From Candidatus Solincola tengchongensis (GTDB taxonomy: Bacteria > Actinomycetota > Geothermincolia > Geothermincolales > RBG-13-55-18), in the NCBI GenBank assembly GCA_015711895.1, contig MU158606.1, positions 1,894-34,671 on the forward strand: a stretch of DNA of 32,778 bases. The letters run 5' to 3'. The first letter of the stretch is position 1; each line of letters begins with the position of its first letter. Below are positions 1 through 9,496 of the stretch, piece after piece. The notes beneath the pieces were generated by a model that saw only the letters and a program-made list of their open reading frames with translations, was not told the origin of the DNA and made no database searches. Made by a program: the position numbers and the translations under genes.

Positions 1-1053
1 GTGGGGTATCATTACCAAAAGCGCGCTCCCTATGATGAAAAGGGTGTAGGTGAGGTAGAACTGAGGCGCTTCCCGATAGGGGCGGTCGAGAGTGGCCTCC
101 CAGCCGAAGGCCTCGCAAATCGTGTAGGCGGTGGTCAGGGGTAGGATAGAGGCGGCGAAAAGCGAGGCGGAGAAAAGTCCGAAGCCGAAAAGATAAGAGG
201 CATATTTTCCGGCTATGGGGGCAAGTCCCGCCGCCGCTTCCTCCGCCGTGGTTATGTTTATGGCTCCCACCCCGGGCTTGTAATAAAAGGCCGCCGCACA
301 GCAGATGATGATGAACATGCCCACGACAACGGCAAAGAACACCCCTACCAGTGTGTCCGCCCGCTCATAACCCATTTTCTCGGCGTCCAGCCCTTTGTCC
401 ACGATGGAAGACTGCTGATAGAAGAGCATCCACGGCGCAATGGTGGTCCCGATGTTGGTCACGGCGAGCACCAGGTAGGTGGTTTCCATGCGGAATCGCG
501 GTGTCACCAGGGCCTTACCCACCTCCGACCATTCTGGGCCGGCCATGACAGCCGATATGAAGTAGGCGACGTAAACCAGGCTGACTACGAGGAAGACCTT
601 TTCCACTCGCTTGTAAGTGCCCTTCACCACAAGCCACCAGACGGCAAGGGCCAGCAGGGGCATGAAAATGTGATATGGGAGATGGAAGAGCTGTAGGCTT
701 GCCGCCAGCCCAGCAAAATTGGATACGGTGTTGGCGAAGTTGGTGAAGAGCAAGGCCAGCATCACCAGGGCGGTGACTCGTAGGGAGAACCGCTCCCTGA
801 TCAGTGCAGCCAGCCCCTTCCCGGTTACGGTGCCCAGACGGACGATCATCTCCTGGATGAGGGCCAGGAAAACGGCAGTAACGGTGAGGACCCAGAGGAG
901 GTTATACCCGTAACGTGCGCCGGATACGGAATAGGTGGTGATGCCCCCGGCATCGGTGTCCACCATGTTGACGATGATGCCGGGGCCCAGGACGGCCAGG
1001 AAGACGAGTATCTCCCTGCGGCCCAGCCGCCTGCGCCCTTCCCTGCCGGGCAT
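1..1053 (-). CDS. Nramp family divalent metal (Mn2+/Fe2+) transporter, C-terminus off the window
   Basis: Own translation from ATG at 1053 on the minus strand: MPGREGRRRLGRREILVFLAVLGPGIIVNMVDTDAGGITTYSVSGARYGYNLLW..., multi-TM, Nramp-like; RBS ggaggagaacc before ATG; open to the window edge so absent from the ORF track. Confidence 0.85.
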   Translation of the reverse strand, partial: MPGREGRRRLGRREILVFLAVLGPGIIVNMVDTDAGGITTYSVSGARYGYNLLWVLTVTAVFLALIQEMIVRLGTVTGKGLAALIRERFSLRVTALVMLALLFTNFANTVSNFAGLAASLQLFHLPYHIFMPLLALAVWWLVVKGTYKRVEKVFLVVSLVYVAYFISAVMAGPEWSEVGKALVTPRFRMETTYLVLAVTNIGTTIAPWMLFYQQSSIVDKGLDAEKMGYERADTLVGVFFAVVVGMFIIICCAAAFYYKPGVGAINITTAEEAAAGLAPIAGKYASYLFGFGLFSASLFAASILPLTTAYTICEAFGWEATLDRPYREAPQFYLTYTLFIIGSALLVMIPH

Positions 1054-1449
1054 GGTTCTCCTCCAAGCCTCGATCACCCCTGTCCTCGCGAAAAAGCGGC
1101 GAAAAGTCCTGGTTGATTATACCCCACGGGCTAAGGCGGGAAAAACCGCGGTGGAGGGCCGGAGGGCGGAAGGAGAAAAGCGCGGTAAGCGGGAACGCGG
1201 GTCTCCTTGCTCTAACCCGACAGGCGAATCGGAAAAATAAATTAAGGAACTGTACGCATCTTACCCGAGCACATGCGGGGATCATCAAATCCTTCCATCA
1301 CTAAACCCTCCACGTGCGGGAGCGAGGCTCGTATCACACTTGAGGCAAGGTGTATCCTGAAGATGAGCTGACCGAGATGGGATTTCTTATGTCACATCCC
1401 GCGGGTCCGTGGCTTTTGGAAGCCATCATGTGCCGGGAGAGGTTGGGCC

Positions 1450-2298
1450 TCAAGCCTTTGTGGCATGGCCTCCCCGGGTGAGGAAGCGGTCCAGGCACCA
1501 GGTCATGAAGCGCATCGCAAGAACATACCCCGGAGGGAAGACGCGCTTGAGGAGGTAGAGCATCCACACGTCCGGTGAGGTGAAGACCTTGAACCTGTTC
1601 TTCTCGATGGACCGGATGATGAGGCCGGCCACCTTCTCGGGAGGGTCAGCGTGCCTTCGGAAGAGGTCGCGGCCTCTCTCGCAGGCCCGCGGGTCGGCGT
1701 TGATCTCAACCGTGTCGATGATCCCCGTGTTCACCGCTCCGGGGAGTATCACGCTCACCCCGATGCCGTGCTTGCGGAGGTCGAAACGGAGGACCTCCGA
1801 GGTGCCCACCAGGGCGTGTTTGGTTCCGGCGTAAACCATGTGCCAGGGCAGGCCGATGACCCCCGCCGCCGAGGAGACATTGACGATGTGCCCGCCCCTC
1901 CCCGCGCGCACCATCTCCGGTACGAAACATTCAATGGTGTGGTAAGGTCCCCACAGGTTGACGTTCACCACCCTCTCCCACTGCTCGTGGGTGGTGTCCT
2001 CGACCTGTGAGAAAAGAGCCACGCCGGCCACGTTGGCAAGGATATCCAGGGGGCCGAACCGGGAGTGAACCTCCTCGGCAAGCCCCTTCACCGCCTCATA
2101 ATCCGATATGTCCAGGGCCCTGGCGAGGCAGACCTCCCCGCCCGTCTCCTCGATCCTGCGCCGGGTCTCCTCGAGGCCTGGCCCGTTGATGTCCGTGATG
2201 AAAAGCCTGGCCCCCCTCTCCGCCATGGCCACCGCCGTGGCCCTACCGATGCCGCTCGCCGCGCCGGTTACCAGCGTCTTCCTGCCACGGATTTCCAC
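1450..2298 (-). CDS. SDR family NAD(P)-dependent oxidoreductase
   Basis: TGAASGIGRA cofactor motif, NVAG, SSAAG...YAGTK catalytic motif. Confidence 0.93.
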   Translation of the reverse strand: MEIRGRKTLVTGAASGIGRATAVAMAERGARLFITDINGPGLEETRRRIEETGGEVCLARALDISDYEAVKGLAEEVHSRFGPLDILANVAGVALFSQVEDTTHEQWERVVNVNLWGPYHTIECFVPEMVRAGRGGHIVNVSSAAGVIGLPWHMVYAGTKHALVGTSEVLRFDLRKHGIGVSVILPGAVNTGIIDTVEINADPRACERGRDLFRRHADPPEKVAGLIIRSIEKNRFKVFTSPDVWMLYLLKRVFPPGYVLAMRFMTWCLDRFLTRGGHATKA

Positions 2299-2382
2299 CT
2301 TTCCCCCTTTCTCTCGCCTCGGGTATCAACGGAGGCGGTCTCTTTCCTTTTGCGTCTCGTGCAGCGATCATGAAGCCCTGCA

Positions 2383-2985
2383 TCATTGATGCAGGGAGCA
2401 GACGGAGGGGCAGTCTATGACCCGATTCTCGGTGACGATCTTGTGCACGTGGCGGTCATGGTCGGCACAGGGGACGTGCTCCACGACCTGCAGCTCGAAG
2501 GCCACGGCTATGAGCCTGCAGCGGGGGCTGCACTTCTCCAGGAAGCGGTCGTAATAGCCACCCCCGTAACCCAGCCTCCCGCCGGAGAGGTCGAAGGCCA
2601 CCCCGGGCATGAGGACCACGTCGATCTCCTCCGGGGGAACGGGGCGAAGGCACTCGTGCCTGGGCTCCAGGATGTCGTAGTTCCCCGGGCGGAGGTCGCT
2701 CTCCAGGTCCAGGAGCTGAGAGGCCACCATGGACTTGTCGTCCGCGTTGGTACAGGGGACGCAGGCCCGCTTCCCTTCCTCGAGGGCGCGCCGGATCATG
2801 GGCAGGGTGTCCACCTCGCTGCGGAAAGAGATGAAGAAGAGGACCGTCCGCGCGGAGGCGAACTCGGGCACGGACCACAGGTTCTCGGCGATGCGCTCGG
2901 AGAGCTCCTTCCTCCGCTCCGGGGGAAGGGCGTCGCGCAGTTCCTGGACCTTCTTGCGCAGTTCCTTCTTCCTCTTATGAATCAT
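2383..2985 (-). CDS. 5-formyltetrahydrofolate cyclo-ligase
   Basis: MTHFS family: KKELRKKVQELRDALPPERR..., PGVAFDLSGGRLGYGGGYYDRFL motif. Confidence 0.93.
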   Translation of the reverse strand: MIHKRKKELRKKVQELRDALPPERRKELSERIAENLWSVPEFASARTVLFFISFRSEVDTLPMIRRALEEGKRACVPCTNADDKSMVASQLLDLESDLRPGNYDILEPRHECLRPVPPEEIDVVLMPGVAFDLSGGRLGYGGGYYDRFLEKCSPRCRLIAVAFELQVVEHVPCADHDRHVHKIVTENRVIDCPSVCSLHQ

Positions 2986-3584
2986 CCGGTTACTCCTTCG
3001 GTCCGGGGTTATTATAGCAGAGCCCTTCCAAGCGAGTGAGAAAAATGTGGCCGGTAAGGGGGGTCCGAAGCTTCAGCACTCTCCGAGGATGCCCCCTTGC
3101 CGGCAATTGCCCCGATCACGGTCGGGCAATGAGTCGATTGCCCCGATCCTGCCTCGGGAGTGAGGGCACGATCACCGGAATCCTTGCCGAATCGGGTCAC
3201 GCTCCACCCTCGCCGGCCGCGAGCGGGTTGCGGCCCTTCGCCCTTTGACTCCCTGTAACCGGCGCCTTACGCCGCGGCTTTCAACGGCCGGAGCGGGGAG
3301 GGGGCGGCCGGGAAAGGGGCTTTCCGGCAATGGGGCATGTTCCGGTACAGGCCCTCGGGAACGGGCATGGGGAGTGTAGAATTAGGGAAAGGACAGTGAT
3401 TGGGGAAAGGGCCGCGGTGAAAGCACGGGAGAGGGTTCGCTTTTACGGCGGGCGGTGTTGCTAGGCGGGGGTTGCCCCCGCTGAGGGTGAGAGTCGAGCT
3501 TCGCATAGGAAGAGGTGACGCGGCGCCCGTGCTGTTGCCGAGGGATGCCCTCCGGCCGAGGAGATTTTCGGGGGTGAGCTAGAG

Positions 3585-4073
3585 ATGAAGAGGGTGGTGG
3601 CCATATCCGATACCCATATCCCGAAGGTAAAAGAAGACCTTCCTCCCTCACTCGTGGAGGCGCTGCAGGGGGCGGACCTCATAGTGCATGCCGGTGACTT
3701 GGTGGACATCTCCGTGCTGGACCGGCTGCGGGAGCTGGGGACGGTGGTCGCGGTGGCCGGGAACATGGACTACCCCAGCGTGAGGGCCGTGCTGCCGGAG
3801 ACGAGGGTGGTTGAGGTGGAGGGCAAGCGCATAGGTGTGACCCACGGCAGCGGGCCGCCCCTGGGGATCGAGCGCCGGGTGCTCTCCCGCTTCGCCGGGG
3901 TGGACGCGGTGGTCTTCGGGCACACCCACTCCGCCCACCTGGAGGAGAGGAAGGGGGTCCTGCTGGTGAACCCCGGGACTCCCAACGACCGCCGCTTCTC
4001 CCGCCGGCTCTCCTACGCCTTGCTGGAGGTGGACGAGGAGGGCATAAGGCCGGAGATAGTGTGGCTGGACTGA
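3585..4073 (+). CDS. YfcE/MJ0936-type metallophosphoesterase
   Basis: AISDTHIP, HAGDLVD, GNMD, VTHGSG, FGHTHSA motifs. Confidence 0.93.
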   Translation: MKRVVAISDTHIPKVKEDLPPSLVEALQGADLIVHAGDLVDISVLDRLRELGTVVAVAGNMDYPSVRAVLPETRVVEVEGKRIGVTHGSGPPLGIERRVLSRFAGVDAVVFGHTHSAHLEERKGVLLVNPGTPNDRRFSRRLSYALLEVDEEGIRPEIVWLD

Positions 4074-4442
4074 CCGCACACGTACCTTTGAGGCCGGGGT
4101 GAGCCTTTGACTTTCGGACCGGAAGGCGTGCGGTGGGGAGGGGGCCGGAGGCGGAGGGCAGTCGGCCCTTATGAGATGCGGCTTGTGGTCTCTGCCGCAA
4201 GCTACGGAAGTCCGGTAGGGGGAACGGAATGTACCAAGGCGACCTTCTCGGAAGGCGCCTCCATCTGATCCCCAGAGCCAGTCCTGGTTCTGGAGGGGTC
4301 GTTCTCGGAGGCGAGGGAAAGGGAGAAGGCCGTAAAGTGAGGGGAAAGAGAAGGACTGTCGACCGCTTCCAGAGCCTTTCCGTTCGACCGTGAGGCGTGT
4401 TCTGGGTTAAATAAAAGGGTTTCGGGGAGAAGCCCTAAGGCA

Positions 4443-5111
4443 TTATCGGGAGACTTCCTCGCCCCATGTCTTTTCCTCGGAGAGGTCGAGGCCGCCCACG
4501 ACCACCCAGCGGCCCTTCCCGGCTATGTCCGCGAAACGCTCCCGGTACTCGTCCATCCGCGCCACCTGTAGGAGGGGGTCGTTCACTGGGTCCTCGTACC
4601 AACGGAGGTATATCTCGCCCTCTTTGTCCTTGAAGCTGTCCGTCTTGTACTCCACGGTGCCGAACATCTTCTGCCCGATGTAGCGGATCTTGCCGTCGGT
4701 TATCTTCACCACGGCGCTCTCGCCCTCCACCTTCTCCGCTTCCTCCAGGACGACACCGTTGAACTCCGCCTCCCACTCCCGGGAGTTCCACCTGTCCTCA
4801 AGGTCTCGGAGCTGTTCGGGCCCTATGAACTGCCCGGTGGGGTCCATGAGCAGCTCGGGGTTCACCACCTCGAGGAAATAGGCGAAGTCACGCCCGTTTT
4901 CGGGGTTGCGCGCCCCGTCCTCGCCCTCCTTCCATTCCATGGATTTGAACCATTTCTTCACCACGGTAACGGGGCTTCTGTCCTGGGGGTCGAATTCGTC
5001 CTTGAAGGAGGAGCCGCTCTGCCATCCCGCGCATCCGGCGAGCAGGAGCAGGAGCAATGCGGCCGCGATATACACGGCCAGCCGCTTCCCACGCGATCTC
5101 ATCATCTCCAT
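4443..5111 (-). CDS. Lipoprotein, NTF2-like (DUF4878-type) fold suspected
   Basis: Signal peptide with lipobox LLAGC; VVKKWFKSMEWKEG... resembles the start of NTF2-like domains; promoter-like elements upstream. Confidence 0.7.
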   Translation of the reverse strand: MEMMRSRGKRLAVYIAAALLLLLLAGCAGWQSGSSFKDEFDPQDRSPVTVVKKWFKSMEWKEGEDGARNPENGRDFAYFLEVVNPELLMDPTGQFIGPEQLRDLEDRWNSREWEAEFNGVVLEEAEKVEGESAVVKITDGKIRYIGQKMFGTVEYKTDSFKDKEGEIYLRWYEDPVNDPLLQVARMDEYRERFADIAGKGRWVVVGGLDLSEEKTWGEEVSR

Positions 5112-5203
5112 CCTGCTTTCCGCCTTCGGTAGGGTTCCTTGACCCTCTCCGTCCTACTCCGCCGGGTCCGCTTCCGAGCGCGTTCCCGTTCGAGCTCCGT
5201 ATA

Positions 5204-5232
5204 AGTATAGAGTAAGCGTCCCGTACTGTCAG
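5204..5232 (-). promoter_or_regulatory. Sigma-70-like promoter upstream of the 4443..5111 lipoprotein
   Basis: Minus strand CTGACA - 17 nt - TATACT. Confidence 0.55.
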
Positions 5233-5332
5233 CAAGTAAGCATCTTGCGCCGCATCTCGCGCTTTCCGCACCGGACGGCTTTTCCGGGCGCGCGCCGACC
5301 TTTCCTTCGGGGACGCTCGGCCTGCAAAAGCG

Positions 5333-6070
5333 TCACTCGCCCTGGCCGCCCTCTCCCTCCAGCTCCGGGAACTCGGGCTGTTCGCCCGGCACCTCCTCCA
5401 CCAGGTAGGGGAGCTTGGCGGTCGGGTAATCCTGGATCACCCAGTTGCCCTCCACCCTGACCAGCCGGATCAGCCGGGGGTGCTGGGAGAAGTCGACCCC
5501 GCCGCTCCTGGCGCCGTCGCGGTAAAAGCCCTCGAAGTAGCCGCCCACGACCTCCACCTCGGCGTAGTCGCCCTCCTCCTTCACCAGGCGGGTCTTAAGG
5601 CCATCGACCACGTAGGAGTCGTAATCGATGCCCTCGGTGTAGGGGTCGGGCTCGTATTCCCCCTTCTGGGCCAGTTTGTACACCTCGGGTTCGGTCAGCT
5701 TGAGGTAGGCCATCACGTCCTTGTCCTTTATGGCCCGGTAGAAGTCCTTGACCGCCTTCTCCGGCGCGCTCTCGCCGCCGCGGAACACGGTGATGGCCAG
5801 GACGACGACGGCCACCAGGACGACGAGGCCGAGAAGGACCACGCCGGACCTCAGCGATGAGCGGCGGCGCCGCACCCGGCGGAGGCGCCTTTCCACCTCC
5901 GCACGGTCGACGCCCTCCTTCTCCAGCTCCAGGCGCAGGCGGGCCGCCTCGCGCATGGTCTTCCTGCGGGCCCTGGCCTTGGCGGCCTCCAACCCGGCGA
6001 TCTTCTCGCCGCATTCCTCGCAGTAGCGGCGACCCTCGGGGTTCTGGTATCCGCAGTTGGGACAGCGCAA
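5333..6070 (-). CDS. Zinc-ribbon, single-TM protein with NTF2-like extracellular domain
   Basis: N-terminal MRCPNCGYQNPEGRRYCEECG, TM segment VVLLGLVVLVAVVVLAITVF, then VKDFYRAIKDKDVMAYLKLTEPEVY. Confidence 0.75.
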   Translation of the reverse strand: MRCPNCGYQNPEGRRYCEECGEKIAGLEAAKARARRKTMREAARLRLELEKEGVDRAEVERRLRRVRRRRSSLRSGVVLLGLVVLVAVVVLAITVFRGGESAPEKAVKDFYRAIKDKDVMAYLKLTEPEVYKLAQKGEYEPDPYTEGIDYDSYVVDGLKTRLVKEEGDYAEVEVVGGYFEGFYRDGARSGGVDFSQHPRLIRLVRVEGNWVIQDYPTAKLPYLVEEVPGEQPEFPELEGEGGQGE

Positions 6071-6590
6071 GTTCTCCTCCTCTTCAAACTCGCCTTAATC
6101 TGGAAATATATTCCTCTTAAACTCCGGCCGCACCGGGCCGCCTATCCTTCACGGTCGGCGCCGACAAGGAACTGACGCCTCCGGGGCCCTTTTCGTGTTT
6201 CCCGGAAGCCCCGTTCGGCTTACGGCCGCACCTCCGTCTCGGTGCGACCTCACTGCCGCCCCGGGATCGGTCCCGTGGCCCTCGCCTTCCACTCGACGCA
6301 GGGCGCACTTCCATACACATCATATATCCTGACCCGGCGTCGCATCCCGACCCATTGAAATCTTTGCCGGCTGGTATCGGAATCCCTTTAGTCCCTGGTT
6401 GCGGCCCGGCGATGACGCGCGCCTTCGCCGAGTAGTCTGCACGGGAGGTTGAAGCGCTGCTTCCTCCTCTACAGCGGTATCCCGCCTGGTTTCTCCCTCT
6501 CTTTGACGCCCCGGCCGGTCTCGCGGTTTCCCTTTTGCTCGCACGCCGGGAAGGCTCGGCGCGCTGGTGACCTTTCCGGAGTTCTACCCT

Positions 6591-7118
6591 TCACTCCCGG
6601 CAAGCGGTCTCCAGCGCGTAGAGAACGTAGAGGTCCAGGGCCTCCAGGTACCATTCCCCATCCCTCTTCACCAGGTAGAGCGGGACGAACTCCTCCCGGG
6701 AGAAGTCGATCTCCCCCTCCTTCACCCAGCGGCCGTCCTTGAGGCGGTAATAGGCACACTTTCCTCCGACCGCGGTCACCAGCGCATGGTCGGGATCCAG
6801 GGCGCGCGAGCTCAACTCCAAGTCCTCGAAGCGAAAGCGCCAGTCCGGTGTCCCGTCGAGGAAGCGGCGCCGCAGCTCGTCCCACTCCCGGCGTGTCCTC
6901 TCCTCGCCCTCCACTTTCCTCCTGGCCTCGGGGCTCACGAAGGAGCGCATGGCGTCGAAATCCTGGGCCTGAACTGCACCCAGAAAATGGTAAACAGTGG
7001 CCTGCGGCGATTCGCGCCCGCACCCCCCAGCCGGGAGGGCGGCGAGGGCCAGAATGACGGCAAGGAGGACGCACCCGGCTCCGGGAAATCGCGGGCCCGC
7101 TTTACCCCCGGATACCAT
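6591..7118 (-). CDS. Lipoprotein with NTF2-like domain
   Basis: Internal ATG at 7118 gives MVSGGKAGPRFPGAGCVLLAVILALAALPAGGCGRESPQATVYHFLGAVQAQDFDAMRSFVSPEARRK; lipobox LPAGGC. The longer ORF in the track overlaps the upstream gene and is less likely. Confidence 0.7.
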   Translation of the reverse strand: MVSGGKAGPRFPGAGCVLLAVILALAALPAGGCGRESPQATVYHFLGAVQAQDFDAMRSFVSPEARRKVEGEERTRREWDELRRRFLDGTPDWRFRFEDLELSSRALDPDHALVTAVGGKCAYYRLKDGRWVKEGEIDFSREEFVPLYLVKRDGEWYLEALDLYVLYALETACRE

Positions 7119-7129
7119 ACGCGGATTTT

Positions 7130-7603
7130 CTACCCACCTATCCTCGTCCCGCAGTTGGGGCAGAACACCGATCCGGCGGGAACCTCGGCGCCGCACGAAG
7201 GACAGGCTGCGGGACCAGGCTGGGGAGCCGCCTGGGGCGGCGCCGGAGCGGCAGCCGTGGGAGGCGGGGGAGGCGGGGGAGGCGCGGGTTGAGCCGCCGC
7301 CGCGGGAGTATCTGCGACCTGTGCCTGCTGGGCGGCCTGCCTCTGGGCTTCCACCTGCTTTTCCAGCTCGATTATCTGCCATTCCAGGTTGAATATCTGG
7401 TCAACCTGGGGTCGCAGGGCGTCGGGGTTCGGCCGGTTTTCCCGGAACTGGCTGAGCAGTGCCTCTCCCAGTTGGGTCACCAGCTCCGTCCTCTGCTTGC
7501 GCAGGGAGCTTATCTGCGCCTTCTGCTTGGTGGAATCCAAGGCCTGGTCCAGCTGGGCGCCAAGGCTGGAAGCCTGTTCCTTCAACTTGTCAAAAAATCC
7601 CAT
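7130..7603 (-). CDS. Coiled-coil protein with C-terminal zinc ribbon
   Basis: MGFFDKLKEQASSLGAQLDQALDSTKQKAQ..., C-terminal CPSCGAEVPAGSVFCPNCG; Pro/Ala linker. Confidence 0.75.
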   Translation of the reverse strand: MGFFDKLKEQASSLGAQLDQALDSTKQKAQISSLRKQRTELVTQLGEALLSQFRENRPNPDALRPQVDQIFNLEWQIIELEKQVEAQRQAAQQAQVADTPAAAAQPAPPPPPPPPTAAAPAPPQAAPQPGPAACPSCGAEVPAGSVFCPNCGTRIGG

Positions 7604-7851
7604 ATCCTTCACCTCTTTCCGTGTCGAAGAACCGCCGACGCGTCCTTCCGAGAAGAGCACGACTCAAGACCTATTATAAGCCACGCTCGGATTCACATCC
7701 CTGGGGAAGTGAGTGGGGCTCTTCTGCGGCCGGCTGCCGGGGCGTGAAAAGGTGATAGGCGGGACGCGTTCCGGGATTCCCACTAGCGTAAAACGCTCCG
7801 TGATGTCCTCAAGGCCGGGTCACTCTCCACGCCGCAGGGTGGTCACAGCGC

Positions 7852-8460
7852 TCAGAACGGCGGCTCCTCCCCGGTGAGGAGACGGTGGATGGCCCGGGCC
7901 GAGCGCTTGCCGGCTCCCATGGCCTCGATCACCGTGGCCGATCCGGTGACGATGTCTCCGCCGGCGAAGACGTTGGGTATGGAGGTCTGTCCCGTGTCCG
8001 GGTCGGCGTCGATGTACCCCCACCTGTTCAGCCTGAGCTCGGGTATGGTGGAGGGAAGGAGGGGGTTGGCCCGGGTGCCGATGGCCATGATGACCAGGTC
8101 GACCTCCATCTCGAACTCGGAACCCGGCACCGGCACCGGGCGCCTCCTGCCGCTCTCGTCCGGCTCGCCCAGCTCCATGCGTATGCATTCCATGGCCCGC
8201 ACCCACCCCTTCTCCCCCAGGATGCGCTGGGGAAGGGTGAGGAACTTGAAGCGCACCCCCTCCTCGGCAGCGTGGGCCACCTCCTCGGCCCGGGCGGGCA
8301 TCTCGGCCCGGGAGCGGCGGTAGACGATGGTCACTTCCTCGGCTCCCAGGCGTAGCGCGGTGCGGGCGCTGTCCAGGGCCACATTGCCTCCCCCGATCAC
8401 CGCCACCCGCCGGCCGCGCTTGATGGGGGTGTCGTATTGGGGGAAGAGGTAGGCCTTCAT
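7852..8460 (-). CDS. C-terminal half (NADPH-binding Rossmann domain) of an NfnB / glutamate synthase small-subunit-like oxidoreductase
   Basis: MKAYLFPQYDTPIKRGRRVAVIGGGNVALDSARTALRLGAEEVTIVYRRS...; the ATG at 8460 overlaps the TGA of the upstream half (ATGA). Confidence 0.75.
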   Translation of the reverse strand: MKAYLFPQYDTPIKRGRRVAVIGGGNVALDSARTALRLGAEEVTIVYRRSRAEMPARAEEVAHAAEEGVRFKFLTLPQRILGEKGWVRAMECIRMELGEPDESGRRRPVPVPGSEFEMEVDLVIMAIGTRANPLLPSTIPELRLNRWGYIDADPDTGQTSIPNVFAGGDIVTGSATVIEAMGAGKRSARAIHRLLTGEEPPF

Positions 8461-9251
8461 GAGGTGGGGGCGGGTGAGTTCTCCCCCGGTATATCCATGA
8501 ACATGGGCAGCCCGGCCCCGATGCCGATGAAGGCGGCGTGGTAACCGGAGTCCAGGAGTTCCTGCAGGGTGGTGGTGCAGCCGATGACCTGGTCCAGGAG
8601 GATCTCCACTCCCAGACTGCGGATGTACTCCACTTCCCTCTCCACGATGCTCTTGGGAAGGCGGAACTCCGGTATGCCGTAGGTGAGGACGCCGCCTGGG
8701 GCGTTGAGGGCTTCGAAGATGGTCACCTGGTGTCCCATGCGGGCCAGGTCTCCGGCGCAGGTGAGGCCCGCTGGCCCGGAGCCGATGACCGCCACCCGTT
8801 TGCCGGTGGGAGGGAGTACGGGAGGCACAGGGACGTTTCCCTGCGCCGCTTCGAAGTCGGCGGCGAAGCGCTCCAAGCGGCCGATGGCCACCGGCTCCCC
8901 CTTCTTGCCCAAGGTGCACTCCGCCTCGCACTGCGTCTCCTGGGGACATACCCGGCCGCAGATGGCGGGGAGGTTGTTCTTCTCCTTAAGCTTGGCCGCC
9001 GCCCCCAGGAAATCGCCCTTCTCTATGGAGGCGATGAAGGTGGGGATGTCGATCTCCACCGGGCACCCGGCAACGCAGGGTTTCTTGCGGCACTGCAGGC
9101 AACGGGAGGCTTCCGCCACGGCGTCTTCCTCGCGGTATCCCAGGGCTACCTCGTCGAAGTTCCCGGTCCTCGCGCGGGGGTCCTGTTCGGGCATGGGGTG
9201 GCGGGGCTCTCCGGAGCCGCGCCCGCGTTTTTCCTTTCCCTCTTTGTCCAT
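8457..9251 (-). CDS. N-terminal half (Fe-S and FAD domain) of an NfnB / glutamate synthase small-subunit-like oxidoreductase
   Basis: CLQCRKKPCVAGCPVEIDIPTFI, CGRVCPQETQCEAECTLGKKGEPVAIGRLERFAAD, VAVIGSGPAGLTCAGDLA; ends abnormally after IPGENSPAPTS. Confidence 0.8.
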   Translation of the reverse strand: MDKEGKEKRGRGSGEPRHPMPEQDPRARTGNFDEVALGYREEDAVAEASRCLQCRKKPCVAGCPVEIDIPTFIASIEKGDFLGAAAKLKEKNNLPAICGRVCPQETQCEAECTLGKKGEPVAIGRLERFAADFEAAQGNVPVPPVLPPTGKRVAVIGSGPAGLTCAGDLARMGHQVTIFEALNAPGGVLTYGIPEFRLPKSIVEREVEYIRSLGVEILLDQVIGCTTTLQELLDSGYHAAFIGIGAGLPMFMDIPGENSPAPTS

Positions 9252-9496
9252 GGTCCCCTCCTTTCCGCCGGTATTTTAGCACGCACAAACCTGCGTGTAG
9301 GATGGCGGGTGTTCTAATCGATAGGCGGGGGGCTAGGCATCGGAGTTTGGGGAGAGGAGGGCTATTCCACAGGATACCGTGGCATGCCGGAGTCCGGAAT
9401 CGGCGCATGCGCCGACGAAGTCCCAGGAAAAGGGAACCATTGAGCTGGAAGCATCATCCATTACTAAGGAGGACGGGACGGGCAAAGGAGGCTCTC

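Noticed and set aside
2386-3039. 217-aa plus-strand ORF antisense to the 5-formyl-THF cyclo-ligase gene
   Set aside because: Mirror ORF typical of GC-rich DNA; the minus-strand protein has clear family motifs and this one has none.
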